DNA of 61,849 bases from Raineya orbicola (GCF_002843425.1 NZ_NKXO01000021.1:1-61849); one strand, 5' to 3'; numbered from the stretch's first letter, positions 9,870-18,997 are shown. Made by a program: numbers and translations. The notes: generated by a model from the letters alone, not told the origin.

Positions 9870-9956
9870 AGTTTGCAAGCGTAAAGATTTTTTTTGATGA
9901 AACCCAAAGAATGATAACCTTGTTTTTGTAAATTTGAAAGATTTTTTGAGAAAACT

Positions 9957-10451
9957 ATGAGAAAAAAAATTGGGCTTTACTTGTTATTTTTTAGCTTAAT
10001 GGCTTGTAAAAATGTGTATTATACCCTTTCGGGTTCAGCGGCAAGTGGTACGATACAAGTGGTAAATTTCAATAATCTGAGCGGTGGAGGTCCGCCTTAT
10101 TTGGCTCAAAAACTCACCGAAGACCTTAAAACCTACTATTTACAGAACTCACGCTTACGTATTAGCAATTCGGAGGCTGATTATGTTGTAGAAGGTGATA
10201 TTGTGGAGTATCAAGTAGTACCTTTGGCACCGGGAGCTAATCAGCAGGCGGCACAAACGCGTATCAATATTGGCGTAAAAATTCGTTTTACCGACAACAA
10301 AAATCCCGATAATAATTTTGAGCAAAATTTTACTAATTACGCCGACTTTCCACAAACTACTACGCTCGCCCAAGCAGAAGCCCAGAAAATTCAAGAAATT
10401 TTTGATAAAATAATTTTTGATATTTTTCAAAAAACTGTTGCAAATTGGTGA
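9957..10451 (+). CDS. lptE: LptE-family LPS-assembly lipoprotein
   Basis: A 164-residue predicted outer-membrane lipoprotein. A short signal peptide ends in the lipobox LMAC at residue 17. The body contains the LptE-type core (TIQVVNFNNLSGGGPPYLAQ, then a long amphipathic region with ADYVVEGDIVEYQ). LptE plugs the LptD barrel that inserts lipopolysaccharide into the outer membrane. It is the first of three close genes (lptE, a TPR-like protein, secG), an order common in Cytophagales-type genomes. Family assignment rests on sequence feel and neighbourhood. Confidence 0.82.
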   Translation: MRKKIGLYLLFFSLMACKNVYYTLSGSAASGTIQVVNFNNLSGGGPPYLAQKLTEDLKTYYLQNSRLRISNSEADYVVEGDIVEYQVVPLAPGANQQAAQTRINIGVKIRFTDNKNPDNNFEQNFTNYADFPQTTTLAQAEAQKIQEIFDKIIFDIFQKTVANW

Positions 10452-10499
10452 AAAACTTGTAACTTTGTAAGTTAAAGATTTTTCAATTTCTACGCAATT

Positions 10500-11591
10500 A
10501 TGGATAAACAAATACTTTTGGGTTTATTGCACCAACCTGAATTTTTGAAAGATAATTTATTGGAAGAATTGAACGAAATAATCCAAAAACACCCCTATTT
10601 TGCTATTCCTCATATTTTGCTTGCCAAAAATTTGCACGACCAAGCCAGCAGTCTTGCACCCCAAAAAATACGGCGTGCTTCTTTGTATGCTTACAATCGC
10701 TCTATCTTAAAAAAATTTATTATGGAAAAGCCTACTCGTATCAATGCAGAGGAGGAAAGCTTTATTTCTCCTGAAAGTATCTATCGCAATCCTTTTGGTG
10801 AAATACAAGAGGAATTAGATGCTTTTGATAAGAAAATGGAAACCATTACCCCCGAAGAATTGGATAAGGAGCTAGCCAGTATTACCGAATCTTACATTCC
10901 GCAAGAGTATAATTTAGAAAAAGAAAGTGAAAATAATACAAATACAGAACTGCACCTGACCGAAAACCAGAAAGAACAAAATTCTCTGATTGATGAATTT
11001 TTGAAATCTGACTTTTTTACATCTACCCCCACCACCAACCTTGAAGAAAGCTCTACTGAAACAGATAGCGAAGAGTATGCTATTGCACTTTTTGAAAAAG
11101 GCGATATTCAGGGAGCAATAGCCGTTTATGAGCGTTTGAAATTGCAAAACCCTGATAAAGAAAGTTACTATCAAAGTCAAATCAATATTTTTTCAATGTC
11201 GTTTGATGATATAGTAACTAATGAAGTTTTATCCACCACACCTGAAACCACCGATGTAGATTTACAAATTAATACTGATAGCCTTTTGCAAGAAATTTTA
11301 AATACTCCCAAAGCAGAAAAATCCACACCCTCTACTTCAGAAAAATTTTCTGAAGATTTCCAAGCTACTGAAATAGAAAACTCTACAAGCCAACCCGAAA
11401 CATCTTCGCAAACTACCGATAATTCTTTTGCTGATGTACTTTCTGATGATGAAGTAAGCGAAGCAAAAGCCATTGCCTACTTCAACGAGGGCAATGTAGC
11501 CAAAGCTATTGAAATTTATCGTAAATTAATGTTGCAAATTCCCGAAAAAAAGGCTTACTTTGCGTCCCAAATTGAAATTTTAGAAAGTTAA
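10500..11591 (+). CDS. Conserved hypothetical protein with TPR-like repeats
   Basis: A 363-residue cytosolic protein without signal peptide or membrane segment. The N-terminal 80 residues (LLHQPEFLKDNLLEELNEII) are helical. The middle is acidic and low in complexity. Two TPR-like helical hairpins stand out, AIALFEKGDIQGAIAVYERL and AIAYFNEGNVAKAIEIYRKL, each followed by LQ[NI]P-[DE]K-x2-Y-x-[SA]-Q-I. It lies 48 bases after lptE and 12 bases before secG, so it is probably co-transcribed with envelope-biogenesis genes. Function is not known; a scaffold role is a guess. Confidence 0.75.
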   Translation: MDKQILLGLLHQPEFLKDNLLEELNEIIQKHPYFAIPHILLAKNLHDQASSLAPQKIRRASLYAYNRSILKKFIMEKPTRINAEEESFISPESIYRNPFGEIQEELDAFDKKMETITPEELDKELASITESYIPQEYNLEKESENNTNTELHLTENQKEQNSLIDEFLKSDFFTSTPTTNLEESSTETDSEEYAIALFEKGDIQGAIAVYERLKLQNPDKESYYQSQINIFSMSFDDIVTNEVLSTTPETTDVDLQINTDSLLQEILNTPKAEKSTPSTSEKFSEDFQATEIENSTSQPETSSQTTDNSFADVLSDDEVSEAKAIAYFNEGNVAKAIEIYRKLMLQIPEKKAYFASQIEILES

Positions 11592-11603
11592 AATCTTTGT
11601 GTT

Positions 11604-11825
11604 ATGTTAGGATTTATTATTGGCTTGATGATGCTGATTTCAGTGCTACTGATTATTGTGATTTTACCACAGCAAAGTGCTAAAAGTGGCGGAGGCATTG
11701 GTGCAGCGGCAGGAGCCAGCCAAATGTTGGGCGTTCAGAAAACTACCGACTTGATGGAGAAACTTACTTGGGGCTTAATGATAGCCATTTTTGTCCTTGC
11801 ACTCATTACTAACTTCTTCAAGTAG
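11604..11825 (+). CDS. secG: Preprotein translocase subunit SecG
   Basis: A 73-residue membrane protein with two hydrophobic segments (residues 2-20 and about 53-70) and a glycine/alanine-rich loop (KSGGGIGAAAGASQMLG) typical of SecG. It supports SecYE-dependent export by SecA. It is the last gene of the lptE-TPR-secG run and is followed by a strong terminator. Confidence 0.9.
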   Translation: MLGFIIGLMMLISVLLIIVILPQQSAKSGGGIGAAAGASQMLGVQKTTDLMEKLTWGLMIAIFVLALITNFFK

Positions 11826-11842
11826 TTTTAGCTCATTAGCCT

Positions 11843-11880
11843 CAAAAGGCTTCACTTGAATTGAAGCCTTTTGTTTTTTT
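11843..11880 (+). terminator. Intrinsic terminator after secG
   Basis: A perfect 12-pair stem, CAAAAGGCTTCA (11843-11854) with TGAAGCCTTTTG (11862-11873), followed by seven T residues. It separates secG from the convergent rsmE gene. Confidence 0.88.
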
Positions 11881-11889
11881 GGGAGTAGT

Positions 11890-12591
11890 TCAAATAAAAT
11901 TTTGGCAGGCTACTATCGTACAAGCCACTATGCCCGCAGTTTCGGTACGAAGCACGGTCTTTCCTAAAGAAATCTCCTCAAAGCCTTTTTCCTTAGCCAA
12001 ATTTATCTCCTTTTCGCTAAAATCCCCTTCTGCCCCAATGAGCAGTAAGTATTTTCCTTTGCTTCGCAAAGTTTGAGTAAGCAAAGTATTGCTACCCACA
12101 TAAGCAATCCATTTTTGCGAATATCCTTCAAAATCTTTTGCTAAAAATTGCGAAAATTTCTGCATAGGATTGAGCAAAGGCAAATAGGCTTGTTTAGACT
12201 GCTTGATTGCCTGCAAAGCAACTTTTTGCAAGCGTTCCAAGCGAATTTCTTTTCTTTCAGAACGATCGCATTGCAAAAAGCTAATCTCATCAATGCCTAT
12301 TTCGGTAGCTTTTTCTACAAACCACTCCATTCGCTCAATATTTTTGGTAGGAGCAATGGCTATATGCAAATAGTAAGGTTTTGCTTCTTGCCTCTGAATT
12401 TCCAAGATTTCAAGAAGGCAGTTTTTGGGCTTATTGGCAAGGATTTTAGCTTGAGCGAAGTGTCCTTTGCCATCGGTAATACTAATTACTTCACCAACAT
12501 TTTTTCTAAGTACCTGCAAACAATGAATAGCCTCTTCTTCGGGTAAAATTGTTTGAGGAAGTTGAAAATTAGGACAATAAAATAACTGCAT
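11890..12591 (-). CDS. rsmE: 16S rRNA m3U1498 methyltransferase RsmE
   Basis: A 233-residue SPOUT-class enzyme that methylates N3 of U1498 in 16S rRNA. An N-terminal PUA-like domain is followed by the knotted methyltransferase fold, visible as IAPTKNIERMEWFVEKATEIG, the IGAEGDFSEKE loop and the C-terminal knot motif LGKTVLRTETAGI. The start at 12591 (MQLFYCPNF) is preferred; an ATG eight codons earlier lies in the stem of the upstream terminator. Confidence 0.93.
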   Translation of the reverse strand: MQLFYCPNFQLPQTILPEEEAIHCLQVLRKNVGEVISITDGKGHFAQAKILANKPKNCLLEILEIQRQEAKPYYLHIAIAPTKNIERMEWFVEKATEIGIDEISFLQCDRSERKEIRLERLQKVALQAIKQSKQAYLPLLNPMQKFSQFLAKDFEGYSQKWIAYVGSNTLLTQTLRSKGKYLLLIGAEGDFSEKEINLAKEKGFEEISLGKTVLRTETAGIVACTIVACQNFI

Positions 12592-12613
12592 TTTGAAGGA
12601 AAAAGGTATAAAC

Positions 12614-12650
12614 ACACTACCACCTTCGCCTTTTAGGCAGGTAGTAGTGT
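12614..12650 (-). terminator. Terminator hairpin after the peptide-binding lipoprotein gene
   Basis: Read on the minus strand, ACACTACTACCT pairs with AGGTGGTAGTGT (one G-T pair) and an inner GCC-TAAAA-GGC hairpin caps it. T-rich sequence follows. It lies just after the stop of the gene at 12657 and before the rsmE start. Confidence 0.75.
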
Positions 12651-12656
12651 ATCATA

Positions 12657-14402
12657 TTATTTCGTTTTTGAAAAGTAGGTTTTTGAAAAATCCCAATACT
12701 GCATAGCATTGATAGGGCAATCTTTCAGATTAAGTTTGCGTAATCTGTAAATTTCATCATACCACAAAACAAGTATAGGGGCTTCATTCATCAAAATTTG
12801 TTCGGCTTGGCGGAAATACTCATATGCCTCTTCCATACTATTCGCTTGTAAGCCTTTTTCGTAATACTCATCATATTTCACATTTCGGAAGCGGGGCATA
12901 TTAGGATAAGACTTCTCCTCGAAAGAGTTAGGAACTTTTTTACCCCAAAAGAGCCACAGAAAATTTTCAGGGCTTGGGTAATCAGCATAATATGCCATAC
13001 GCATAAACTCAAACTCTCCTTTTAATCCTCTTTCTACTAGTTGGGCAAGAGTTTGCTGTTGGATAGTAATTTCTACTCCCAAATTATCTTTGAGTTGGCG
13101 TGCCACAGCTTGGGCAACATTGATATGTCTATCACCTTCAGGAGAAATATGCAAAGTAATTGCAGGCAATTTGCTACCATCAGCATAACCAGCTTTTTTC
13201 AAGTAAAAAAGAGCCGAATCTACATTAAACTCGTATCCACGAATTTTTTCAATATCATAATTTTTCAGAGCAGGAGGTACAACTCCTTTTTCGCCGGGTG
13301 CTTCGCCTTCGCCATTAAGCACTGCCTCAAGAATTTCTTGCCGATTGATAGCAAAAGAGAAGGCTTTACGTAAATTTACATCTTTGAAAAGCCCTTTCTG
13401 GGTCATAAATACCATATACTGCGTAGTCATTTCAGGCACACGCTCCAACTCAAATTTTCTGTTTGCAGTATCTTTATTTTTAGATAATATCTCTATGATT
13501 TCTTCTGTGGGCAAACGAGAAACCATATCCAAGCCCCCTTTTTCAAACTCTAAAAGTTCTGTTTTCTTTTCTTTGATGAAAGAAATACGCACTCCGTCTA
13601 AGAAAGGCAGTTGGTTACCGTGTTCATCTTTACGATAATAATTAGGATTTTTTTTCAAAATAATCAAAGCTCCCTCATCAACTTTGGAAACCATAAAAGC
13701 CCCTGTACCTACCGCCTTGATACGCATTTCATCTTTATACTTTTCTACCGCCTCTTTGGGATAAATAAAAGCAAAAGGGCGAGCTAAATTAGTAGTAAAA
13801 AGCGTGTAAGGACGAGTAAGTGTTAAACGTATCGTATATTTATCAACCACCTGAATACCCTCAATTTCCTTGGCTGGTTTTTTGCCTTCGGCAGAGGCTT
13901 GGTAATACTCATCTGCTCCTTTTAGCAAACCTTCAAAAATGGTAAAACCTTGATTTTTCTTATCTTGCGTACAAATACGTGTAAAGCAATACTTCACATC
14001 TTCGGCAGTTACTTCTCTACCTTTGCCTTCGGGAAAGCAATCGGCATCGTGAAATTTTACCCCCTGACGGAGTTTTATGGTATAAATGGTTTTTGTTTCA
14101 TCAATATCAACACTTTCAGCAAGAGCAGGCTCAGGGGTAAGGTCGTTGGGGTTAAATTTGAACAAACCTTCATAAACAAGCGTAGCAACTCTGTAAGAAT
14201 AAACATCAACAATCTCCAAAGGATATAAACTTCTAATATACTCCGTTTGATTAACCTTCAAGATACCTCCATACATTTTACCACCTTTAGCTTCTTTCAG
14301 GCTAGCAGATTCGGTATCGGAGTTTGTTTTACAAGACCACAATAAAGCACAGAAAGCCCCAATTAAAATACGAGTGTTAATACCTCTTGCTTGCATATTC
14401 AA
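12657..14402 (-). CDS. Family 5 extracellular solute-binding lipoprotein (peptide ABC transporter)
   Basis: A 581-residue lipoprotein with signal peptide and lipobox LLWSC (Cys about residue 24), followed by the large bilobed fold of DppA/OppA-type binding proteins: YTIKLRQGVKFHDADCF, EVTAEDVKYCFTRI, NLRKAFSFAINRQEIL and a C-terminal lobe ending with QAEQILMNEAPILVLWY. Such proteins capture oligopeptides or similar solutes and hand them to an ABC permease. No permease or ATPase gene is adjacent, so it stands alone, bounded by a terminator downstream. Confidence 0.9.
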   Translation of the reverse strand: MNMQARGINTRILIGAFCALLWSCKTNSDTESASLKEAKGGKMYGGILKVNQTEYIRSLYPLEIVDVYSYRVATLVYEGLFKFNPNDLTPEPALAESVDIDETKTIYTIKLRQGVKFHDADCFPEGKGREVTAEDVKYCFTRICTQDKKNQGFTIFEGLLKGADEYYQASAEGKKPAKEIEGIQVVDKYTIRLTLTRPYTLFTTNLARPFAFIYPKEAVEKYKDEMRIKAVGTGAFMVSKVDEGALIILKKNPNYYRKDEHGNQLPFLDGVRISFIKEKKTELLEFEKGGLDMVSRLPTEEIIEILSKNKDTANRKFELERVPEMTTQYMVFMTQKGLFKDVNLRKAFSFAINRQEILEAVLNGEGEAPGEKGVVPPALKNYDIEKIRGYEFNVDSALFYLKKAGYADGSKLPAITLHISPEGDRHINVAQAVARQLKDNLGVEITIQQQTLAQLVERGLKGEFEFMRMAYYADYPSPENFLWLFWGKKVPNSFEEKSYPNMPRFRNVKYDEYYEKGLQANSMEEAYEYFRQAEQILMNEAPILVLWYDEIYRLRKLNLKDCPINAMQYWDFSKTYFSKTK

Positions 14403-14479
14403 AAAGGTTGCATTTGGAAGGCTAAATTACAAATTTTTTCAAAAAAACTAATTTTTTGCTCAAAAAGTTTTCTACAAAC

Positions 14480-15736
14480 TTACTCATAAAGTAAGTATTT
14501 TTTACGCATTTGAAGGTAGTTTTGTAAGTCTTTTTGCCAAGTAGTTACTATTTCAGCTTCGCTCATACCCTTGCGTATTTGCTCTTTGAGCAAACTATTG
14601 CCTGCTAATTTATCAAAAAAAGCATTGAAAAACTTATCTTTTTCAGGAAATTTTTGGTAAAAATCAATGAGTGGCTGAATCGTAAAGTTTGGAGCTTGTA
14701 GATAAACTTTTCTGTAATCTACACCATAGCAAAGTTGATTTTCGTATAAAGGATTTTTTGCCATACCCGGCTTACTTACAGGCGTAAAAGTGAAATCCCC
14801 CACCCTTTTATCAGGATAACCTACTACTTGAAAAGGAAAATCTGTACCCCTACCTACGCTCAAAGATGTACCTTCAAAAAAACATAAAGAAGGATATAGC
14901 CGCACCGCAAAATAATTAGGTAAATTAGGCGAAGGTTTTACAGGCAATTCATAGCGAGTTTGGTGTGTATAATTTTGAAGCGGGACAACTCTTAATTTAC
15001 ATTGCAAGCCATTTTTGAGCCACTTTTCGCCGTTAATCATCTGAGCCAGTTCCCCTACCGTAAGCCCGTGTACTACGGGTATAGGATGCATACCTATAAA
15101 ACTTTCAAAGCCTTTTTGCAAAACAGGACCCGCCACGTAATCTCCGTTAGGGTTTGGGCGGTCAAGAACGATAAACTCTTTGTTATTTTCGGCACAGGCT
15201 TCCATTACGTAATGCATTGTAGAAATATAGGTAAAAAACCTTACCCCTACATCTTGAATATCAAAAATGACAACATCAATATCTTTCAGCTGTTCGGCGG
15301 TAGGCTTTTTATTCTTGCCATATAAAGAAATAATCGGCAGTCCTGTTTGGGTATCTTTCTCATTTTGTACGGTTTCACCTGCGTCTGCATCGCCGCGAAA
15401 GCCGTGTTCGGGAGCAAAAACTTTCTGTATCTGCACATCTTTACTCAATAACACATCTACCAAATGTTTCCTTTCTACCAAAGCCGAATGATTAACCACT
15501 AAAGCCACTTTTTTATCCTGAATTTCAGGCAAGTACAATTCTAACTGCTCCGCTCCTACACGTATTTGAGCTTGCTGATTGTTGTTTATTTGATTCTGAC
15601 TGATTTTGGCAGATTTGCTATTTTCTTGCTGTATAAGTTCTGGAGGTTTATTGGAGGTTTGCAGTGTGGAAACTTTCTTTTGGCAGAAAGTACAAAAAAA
15701 TAGCATTCCTCCGAAGAATAAATGAGATTTTTTCAT
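14480..15736 (-). CDS. DUF1343 family protein, NamZ-like exo-N-acetylmuramidase
   Basis: A 418-residue exported protein from the ATG at 15736 (MKKSHLFFGGMLFFCTFC), perhaps a lipoprotein. The body is a clear DUF1343 match: RVGAEQLELYLPEIQDKKVA, the FAPEHGFRGDADAG loop, VIFDIQDVGVRFFTYISTM and LDRPNPNGDYVAGP. DUF1343 corresponds to the NamZ/GH171 family, which removes terminal N-acetylmuramic acid from peptidoglycan fragments; that activity is known for family members, not shown here. An ATG ten codons upstream would push the start into the preceding terminator region and is not preferred. Confidence 0.88.
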   Translation of the reverse strand: MKKSHLFFGGMLFFCTFCQKKVSTLQTSNKPPELIQQENSKSAKISQNQINNNQQAQIRVGAEQLELYLPEIQDKKVALVVNHSALVERKHLVDVLLSKDVQIQKVFAPEHGFRGDADAGETVQNEKDTQTGLPIISLYGKNKKPTAEQLKDIDVVIFDIQDVGVRFFTYISTMHYVMEACAENNKEFIVLDRPNPNGDYVAGPVLQKGFESFIGMHPIPVVHGLTVGELAQMINGEKWLKNGLQCKLRVVPLQNYTHQTRYELPVKPSPNLPNYFAVRLYPSLCFFEGTSLSVGRGTDFPFQVVGYPDKRVGDFTFTPVSKPGMAKNPLYENQLCYGVDYRKVYLQAPNFTIQPLIDFYQKFPEKDKFFNAFFDKLAGNSLLKEQIRKGMSEAEIVTTWQKDLQNYLQMRKKYLLYE

Positions 15737-15764
15737 AAAAAAGCATTTTAGCAAATCTACAAAC

Positions 15765-15801
15765 AAAAAAGAAACACCCCAAGCCGAGATGTTTCTTTTT
15801 T
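15765..15801 (-). terminator. Intrinsic terminator of the exbB-exbD-tonB operon
   Basis: A 12-pair perfect stem, AAAAAAGAAACA (15765-15776) with TGTTTCTTTTTT (15790-15801), giving a T-run on the minus strand. It lies 20 bases after the tonB stop codon. Confidence 0.85.
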
Positions 15802-15820
15802 AGCAAATTGTTTGGGAAAA

Positions 15821-16681
15821 TTATTTAGGCAAAGTAAATTTTACGGGAAGTGTTCTACGAACTTTTACATTTTTACCTTTGGCATCGGTAGCAGGCGACC
15901 AAGGGGTAGACATTTGTCTTAGAGCATCTAGTGCCGCATCGCCGCAACCATCGCCAATATCTTTTACTACTTTGGCATCAGTAATTCTACCGTCTTTATC
16001 AATCACGAAAGAAATGGTAACTGTTCCTTCTGTTCCCTTTCGAGTAGCCTGCGAAGGATATTTGATTTTTTCTTGCAATGCTTTTCTGAAAGCATTGATA
16101 CCACCGGGATAATCGGCATTTTTTACTACTTCAAACTCATTATAGACTTTATTGGCATCTTCTTCACCTGTTCCTGCTTCTTTGAGGTCTTTACCCGGCT
16201 CTTCTACAACTTTTACTTCCTCAATTACATTGGAAGCGGCTTCACCCTGTTTGTTTTCGGATGCTACTGCAGACTCTTTTTGCTCTACTTCAACGTTTTC
16301 TACGAGCGGTTTTTGTTCTTTTACTTCCTCTTTAATTTCAATAACGGTGAATTTTACTTGATCAATTTCAGGTGGGGGCGGTACTTCAATCACTACTTCC
16401 GCTTTTTTCTGCTCTTCGGGTTCTTCGGGTTGAAGCAATTCCACAGGAACTTCTTGCTCTATTTCTTCCTCTGCTAATTGTTGTGCAACTACTTCCTCTT
16501 TAGGCTCCAAAAGACGCTTAATCGTGGGATAGCCAAAAACAAATATGCTGGCAATCATAACAAAAATAAGCACCCGCGTAACAATCCCCGAATATTTACT
16601 TCGGAGTACATACGCCCCATACTCTTGGTTTCTACCCTCAAAACCTTCGTGGGGCAAATAGCAAAAACTTTGTAAGTCCAT
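15821..16681 (-). CDS. tonB: Energy transducer TonB
   Basis: A 286-residue inner-membrane-anchored periplasmic protein that passes proton-motive energy to outer-membrane receptors. One membrane segment lies at about 36-52 (VLIFVMIASIFVFGYP), followed by a proline/glutamate/valine-rich spacer (70-180) and the TonB C-terminal domain at about 195-286 (YPGGINAFRKALQEKIKYPSQA, TVTISFVIDKDGRI, LPVKFTLPK). It is the last gene of exbB-exbD-exbD-tonB and ends at a terminator. Two candidate client receptors lie in the window (877-3252 and 25206-27602). Confidence 0.93.
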   Translation of the reverse strand: MDLQSFCYLPHEGFEGRNQEYGAYVLRSKYSGIVTRVLIFVMIASIFVFGYPTIKRLLEPKEEVVAQQLAEEEIEQEVPVELLQPEEPEEQKKAEVVIEVPPPPEIDQVKFTVIEIKEEVKEQKPLVENVEVEQKESAVASENKQGEAASNVIEEVKVVEEPGKDLKEAGTGEEDANKVYNEFEVVKNADYPGGINAFRKALQEKIKYPSQATRKGTEGTVTISFVIDKDGRITDAKVVKDIGDGCGDAALDALRQMSTPWSPATDAKGKNVKVRRTLPVKFTLPK

Positions 16682-16710
16682 AATTTTAAGAATTTGGGTT
16701 ATAGTGTGAG

Positions 16711-17262
16711 CTAACGTTTTGCCTGCTTTTTGTACTCTTCTATGAGCTTGAGGTCATTGGGCTCAATATCCTGAATACCATAGCGAGAAACCCCCACAAT
16801 CGCCATTTCATCAAGCACATCTACCATATTTTTGAAACGAGCATCATCTTTGAATTTAATTACCACAATCATCTGAGGGCAATCGCCTTTAGCTTTGATT
16901 TCTTTTTTCTTTTGTGTAAGAAAATCTCTAATTTTTTCAGAACTATACTCAATTTCTTGAAGCTGAGGAGTCTGCCCTTTAATTACCTGATACCAATATA
17001 GTTTGTTATCTTTGTCGCCAAGAATAATGATAGAGCAATCTCCTTTGGCTTGGTCGCGTTTTGCAGGGTCTTTTTCGGTTTTATCAGGCATAATGACCTG
17101 CATAATTTTCGGCGTATTGAAGGTGGTGGTAAGCATAAAAAAGGTAATGAGCAAAAAAGCCAAATCCACCATTGGCGTCATATCTACTTTGGTAGAAACT
17201 TTCTTGGGCCCTTTCTTTTTGCCGTCCTTACCACCACCTTGCGAGGTATCTATATCTGCCAT
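16711..17262 (-). CDS. exbD: ExbD/TolR biopolymer transport protein (second copy)
   Basis: A 183-residue ExbD. After a lysine-rich cytoplasmic head comes the single membrane segment DMTPMVDLAFLLITFFML with the conserved proton-path aspartate at D33. A periplasmic domain follows. It lies 18 bases after the other exbD and 29 bases before tonB, so the two ExbD proteins are made together and may form a heteromer around ExbB. Confidence 0.92.
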   Translation of the reverse strand: MADIDTSQGGGKDGKKKGPKKVSTKVDMTPMVDLAFLLITFFMLTTTFNTPKIMQVIMPDKTEKDPAKRDQAKGDCSIIILGDKDNKLYWYQVIKGQTPQLQEIEYSSEKIRDFLTQKKKEIKAKGDCPQMIVVIKFKDDARFKNMVDVLDEMAIVGVSRYGIQDIEPNDLKLIEEYKKQAKR

Positions 17263-17280
17263 AGTTTCACAAAGTTTAGG

Positions 17281-18051
17281 TTAGTTTTTCTTTTGTGTGG
17301 GTTGTTGGTTAGCGGCACCTGCGGGTGCTTCACGTAAGTTGGTTACCAAATGCACCTTATTTACCTTTCTTTCCTGTAGAACTTCTAAAACTCTCTTAAT
17401 TACCTTGAACTGTGAGCGTTGGTCTCCAAAAATAACTATTTTGAGCATCTGTTTTTGCTCTTCTTCCCAAATTTTCTTTTCGGCTTCGCTTAATCCTTCT
17501 GGTGAGGGTTTGGTAATAATAGCTTTGGTTTTTTCATCAAATCCTTGCCTACGATTAAACGTTTCATTCTCATATACTTTGTTGGTGTAAAGAACCCATA
17601 AGCCGAGTTGGTTATTGGTTGTATCCATTGGAATACCTATTCTCACCCCTAATTTCTTGTAAGCATCATTGGAAAGAGCTTTGTTTTTAAGTACTTTGGG
17701 TAAATCTTGAATAGATACGCCAATATTTTGCCTACCTGCAAACTCTTTGTAATCTTCATCAGTAAGTTGGTTGGCAATTTTATAGTGGCGAGCTATGTTT
17801 CTTAAAATTTCCTCACGTTTATTAGCTTCTTTGATTTCAAAAAACACTCTTCCCGCGGTATCAACAATAATTTTAGCAACTTTGGGAGTTTCTTCTTTGT
17901 TTGATGACGATGAGGGAGCATCTACTTCCAAAGGCGTTTCAGGCTTGAATTGAGCCGTAAGAATGAAAAATGTAAGAAGTAAGAATGCCATATCACACAT
18001 TGCCGTCATATCCAAAGAAGGATTTTTGCGGGGCGGTTTAATTTTTCCCAT
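17281..18051 (-). CDS. exbD: ExbD/TolR biopolymer transport protein (first, longer copy)
   Basis: A 256-residue ExbD with membrane segment LDMTAMCDMAFLLLTFFILT and conserved aspartate D20. It is longer than usual: a periplasmic region of about 200 residues contains an insertion (about 65-160) before the ExbD fold resumes at KIVIFGDQRSQFKVIKRVLE. It is downstream of the ExbB-like channel gene and upstream of a shorter exbD. Confidence 0.9.
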   Translation of the reverse strand: MGKIKPPRKNPSLDMTAMCDMAFLLLTFFILTAQFKPETPLEVDAPSSSSNKEETPKVAKIIVDTAGRVFFEIKEANKREEILRNIARHYKIANQLTDEDYKEFAGRQNIGVSIQDLPKVLKNKALSNDAYKKLGVRIGIPMDTTNNQLGLWVLYTNKVYENETFNRRQGFDEKTKAIITKPSPEGLSEAEKKIWEEEQKQMLKIVIFGDQRSQFKVIKRVLEVLQERKVNKVHLVTNLREAPAGAANQQPTQKKN

Positions 18052-18123
18052 ACTCTATGGTTTAATTTTGGATATAACAAAATAATATTTTACATTAGAA
18101 GTATAAAGCAAATTTTATGCCGA

Positions 18124-18930
18124 TTAGTTTTTTACTTGGGCATTAAAATTCTGTAAAATACTATAACATACCTCTTCAATATTGTAGGTTAGCTCATCAA
18201 TTTTGCTTGTAAAATAGTTGTAGGCAATAATAGCTAGGGCAGACGCACCAATACCTGTGGCTGTATTGATAAGAGCTTCTGAAATACCCACCGCAAGCTG
18301 AGCCGCCGCTGCTGCACCACCACCACTCATAGAAGAGAAAGCCTTAATCATACCAAGTACTGTACCCAAAAGACCAATCAGCGTGGAAACTGATGCAAGT
18401 GTAGCAATAACGGTTAGGTTTTTTTCAAGCATAGGTAGCTCGAGAGCAGTGGCATCTTCTTGTTCTTTGGTAATAGCGGCAATTTTTTGCTCTTTATCTT
18501 TGGTATTATCGGTAAGCATTTCTTTATATTTCTCTAATACAGATTTGATAACATTTCCGATAGAACCTTTTTGTTTGTCGCAAGCATCCATAGCTCCCTG
18601 AATATCATTTTCAGCAAGCAAACCTTTTACTTTGTACACAAAATTGGTGATAGAACCTGTACCCGATGCCGCAGAAATAGTTATCAGACGCTCAATAGAA
18701 AAAGTTACTACTACAAGCAAGCAAGTAATAAGGAAAGGCACTACTTCACCACCCAAGTAAATAGTTCCCCAAACATTTTTAGGGTGAGGGTGTCCGTCTT
18801 TCATTTCAAAATTAGCAGGATCTCCCAAAAACACACGGAAAAAGATTTGTGCGATAATGAAAAGCACCACAATCGCAAGACCTGCAAAAATGTTTTGGAA
18901 TGTACTGGGTTTCTTTTTGATAGTACTCAT
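18124..18930 (-). CDS. exbB: MotA/TolQ/ExbB proton channel family protein
   Basis: A 268-residue inner-membrane protein with an N-terminal membrane segment (17-33), a second at about 53-75 and a C-terminal pair containing IATLASVSTLIGLLGTVLGMI and INTATGIGASALAIIAYN, the conserved proton-channel helices of ExbB/TolQ. It is the first gene of the operon with two exbD genes and tonB and has a well-formed promoter upstream. It forms the proton-driven motor that moves TonB. Confidence 0.93.
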   Translation of the reverse strand: MSTIKKKPSTFQNIFAGLAIVVLFIIAQIFFRVFLGDPANFEMKDGHPHPKNVWGTIYLGGEVVPFLITCLLVVVTFSIERLITISAASGTGSITNFVYKVKGLLAENDIQGAMDACDKQKGSIGNVIKSVLEKYKEMLTDNTKDKEQKIAAITKEQEDATALELPMLEKNLTVIATLASVSTLIGLLGTVLGMIKAFSSMSGGGAAAAAQLAVGISEALINTATGIGASALAIIAYNYFTSKIDELTYNIEEVCYSILQNFNAQVKN

Positions 18931-18967
18931 AAAACAGTTTGGTTTAGGTTTTAGTAAAAATTCAGTG

Positions 18968-18997
18968 CAAAACTAATATTTTTTTGATTGTTGCAAA
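18968..18997 (-). promoter_or_regulatory. Bacteroidota-type promoter of the exbB operon
   Basis: On the minus strand TTTG (18997-18994), an 18-base spacer and TAGTTTTG (18975-18968) match the phylum's primary promoter consensus. The -7 box lies 38 bases from the exbB start. The rest of the 200-base gap up to 19132 is AT-rich and shows no other convincing element. Confidence 0.65.
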
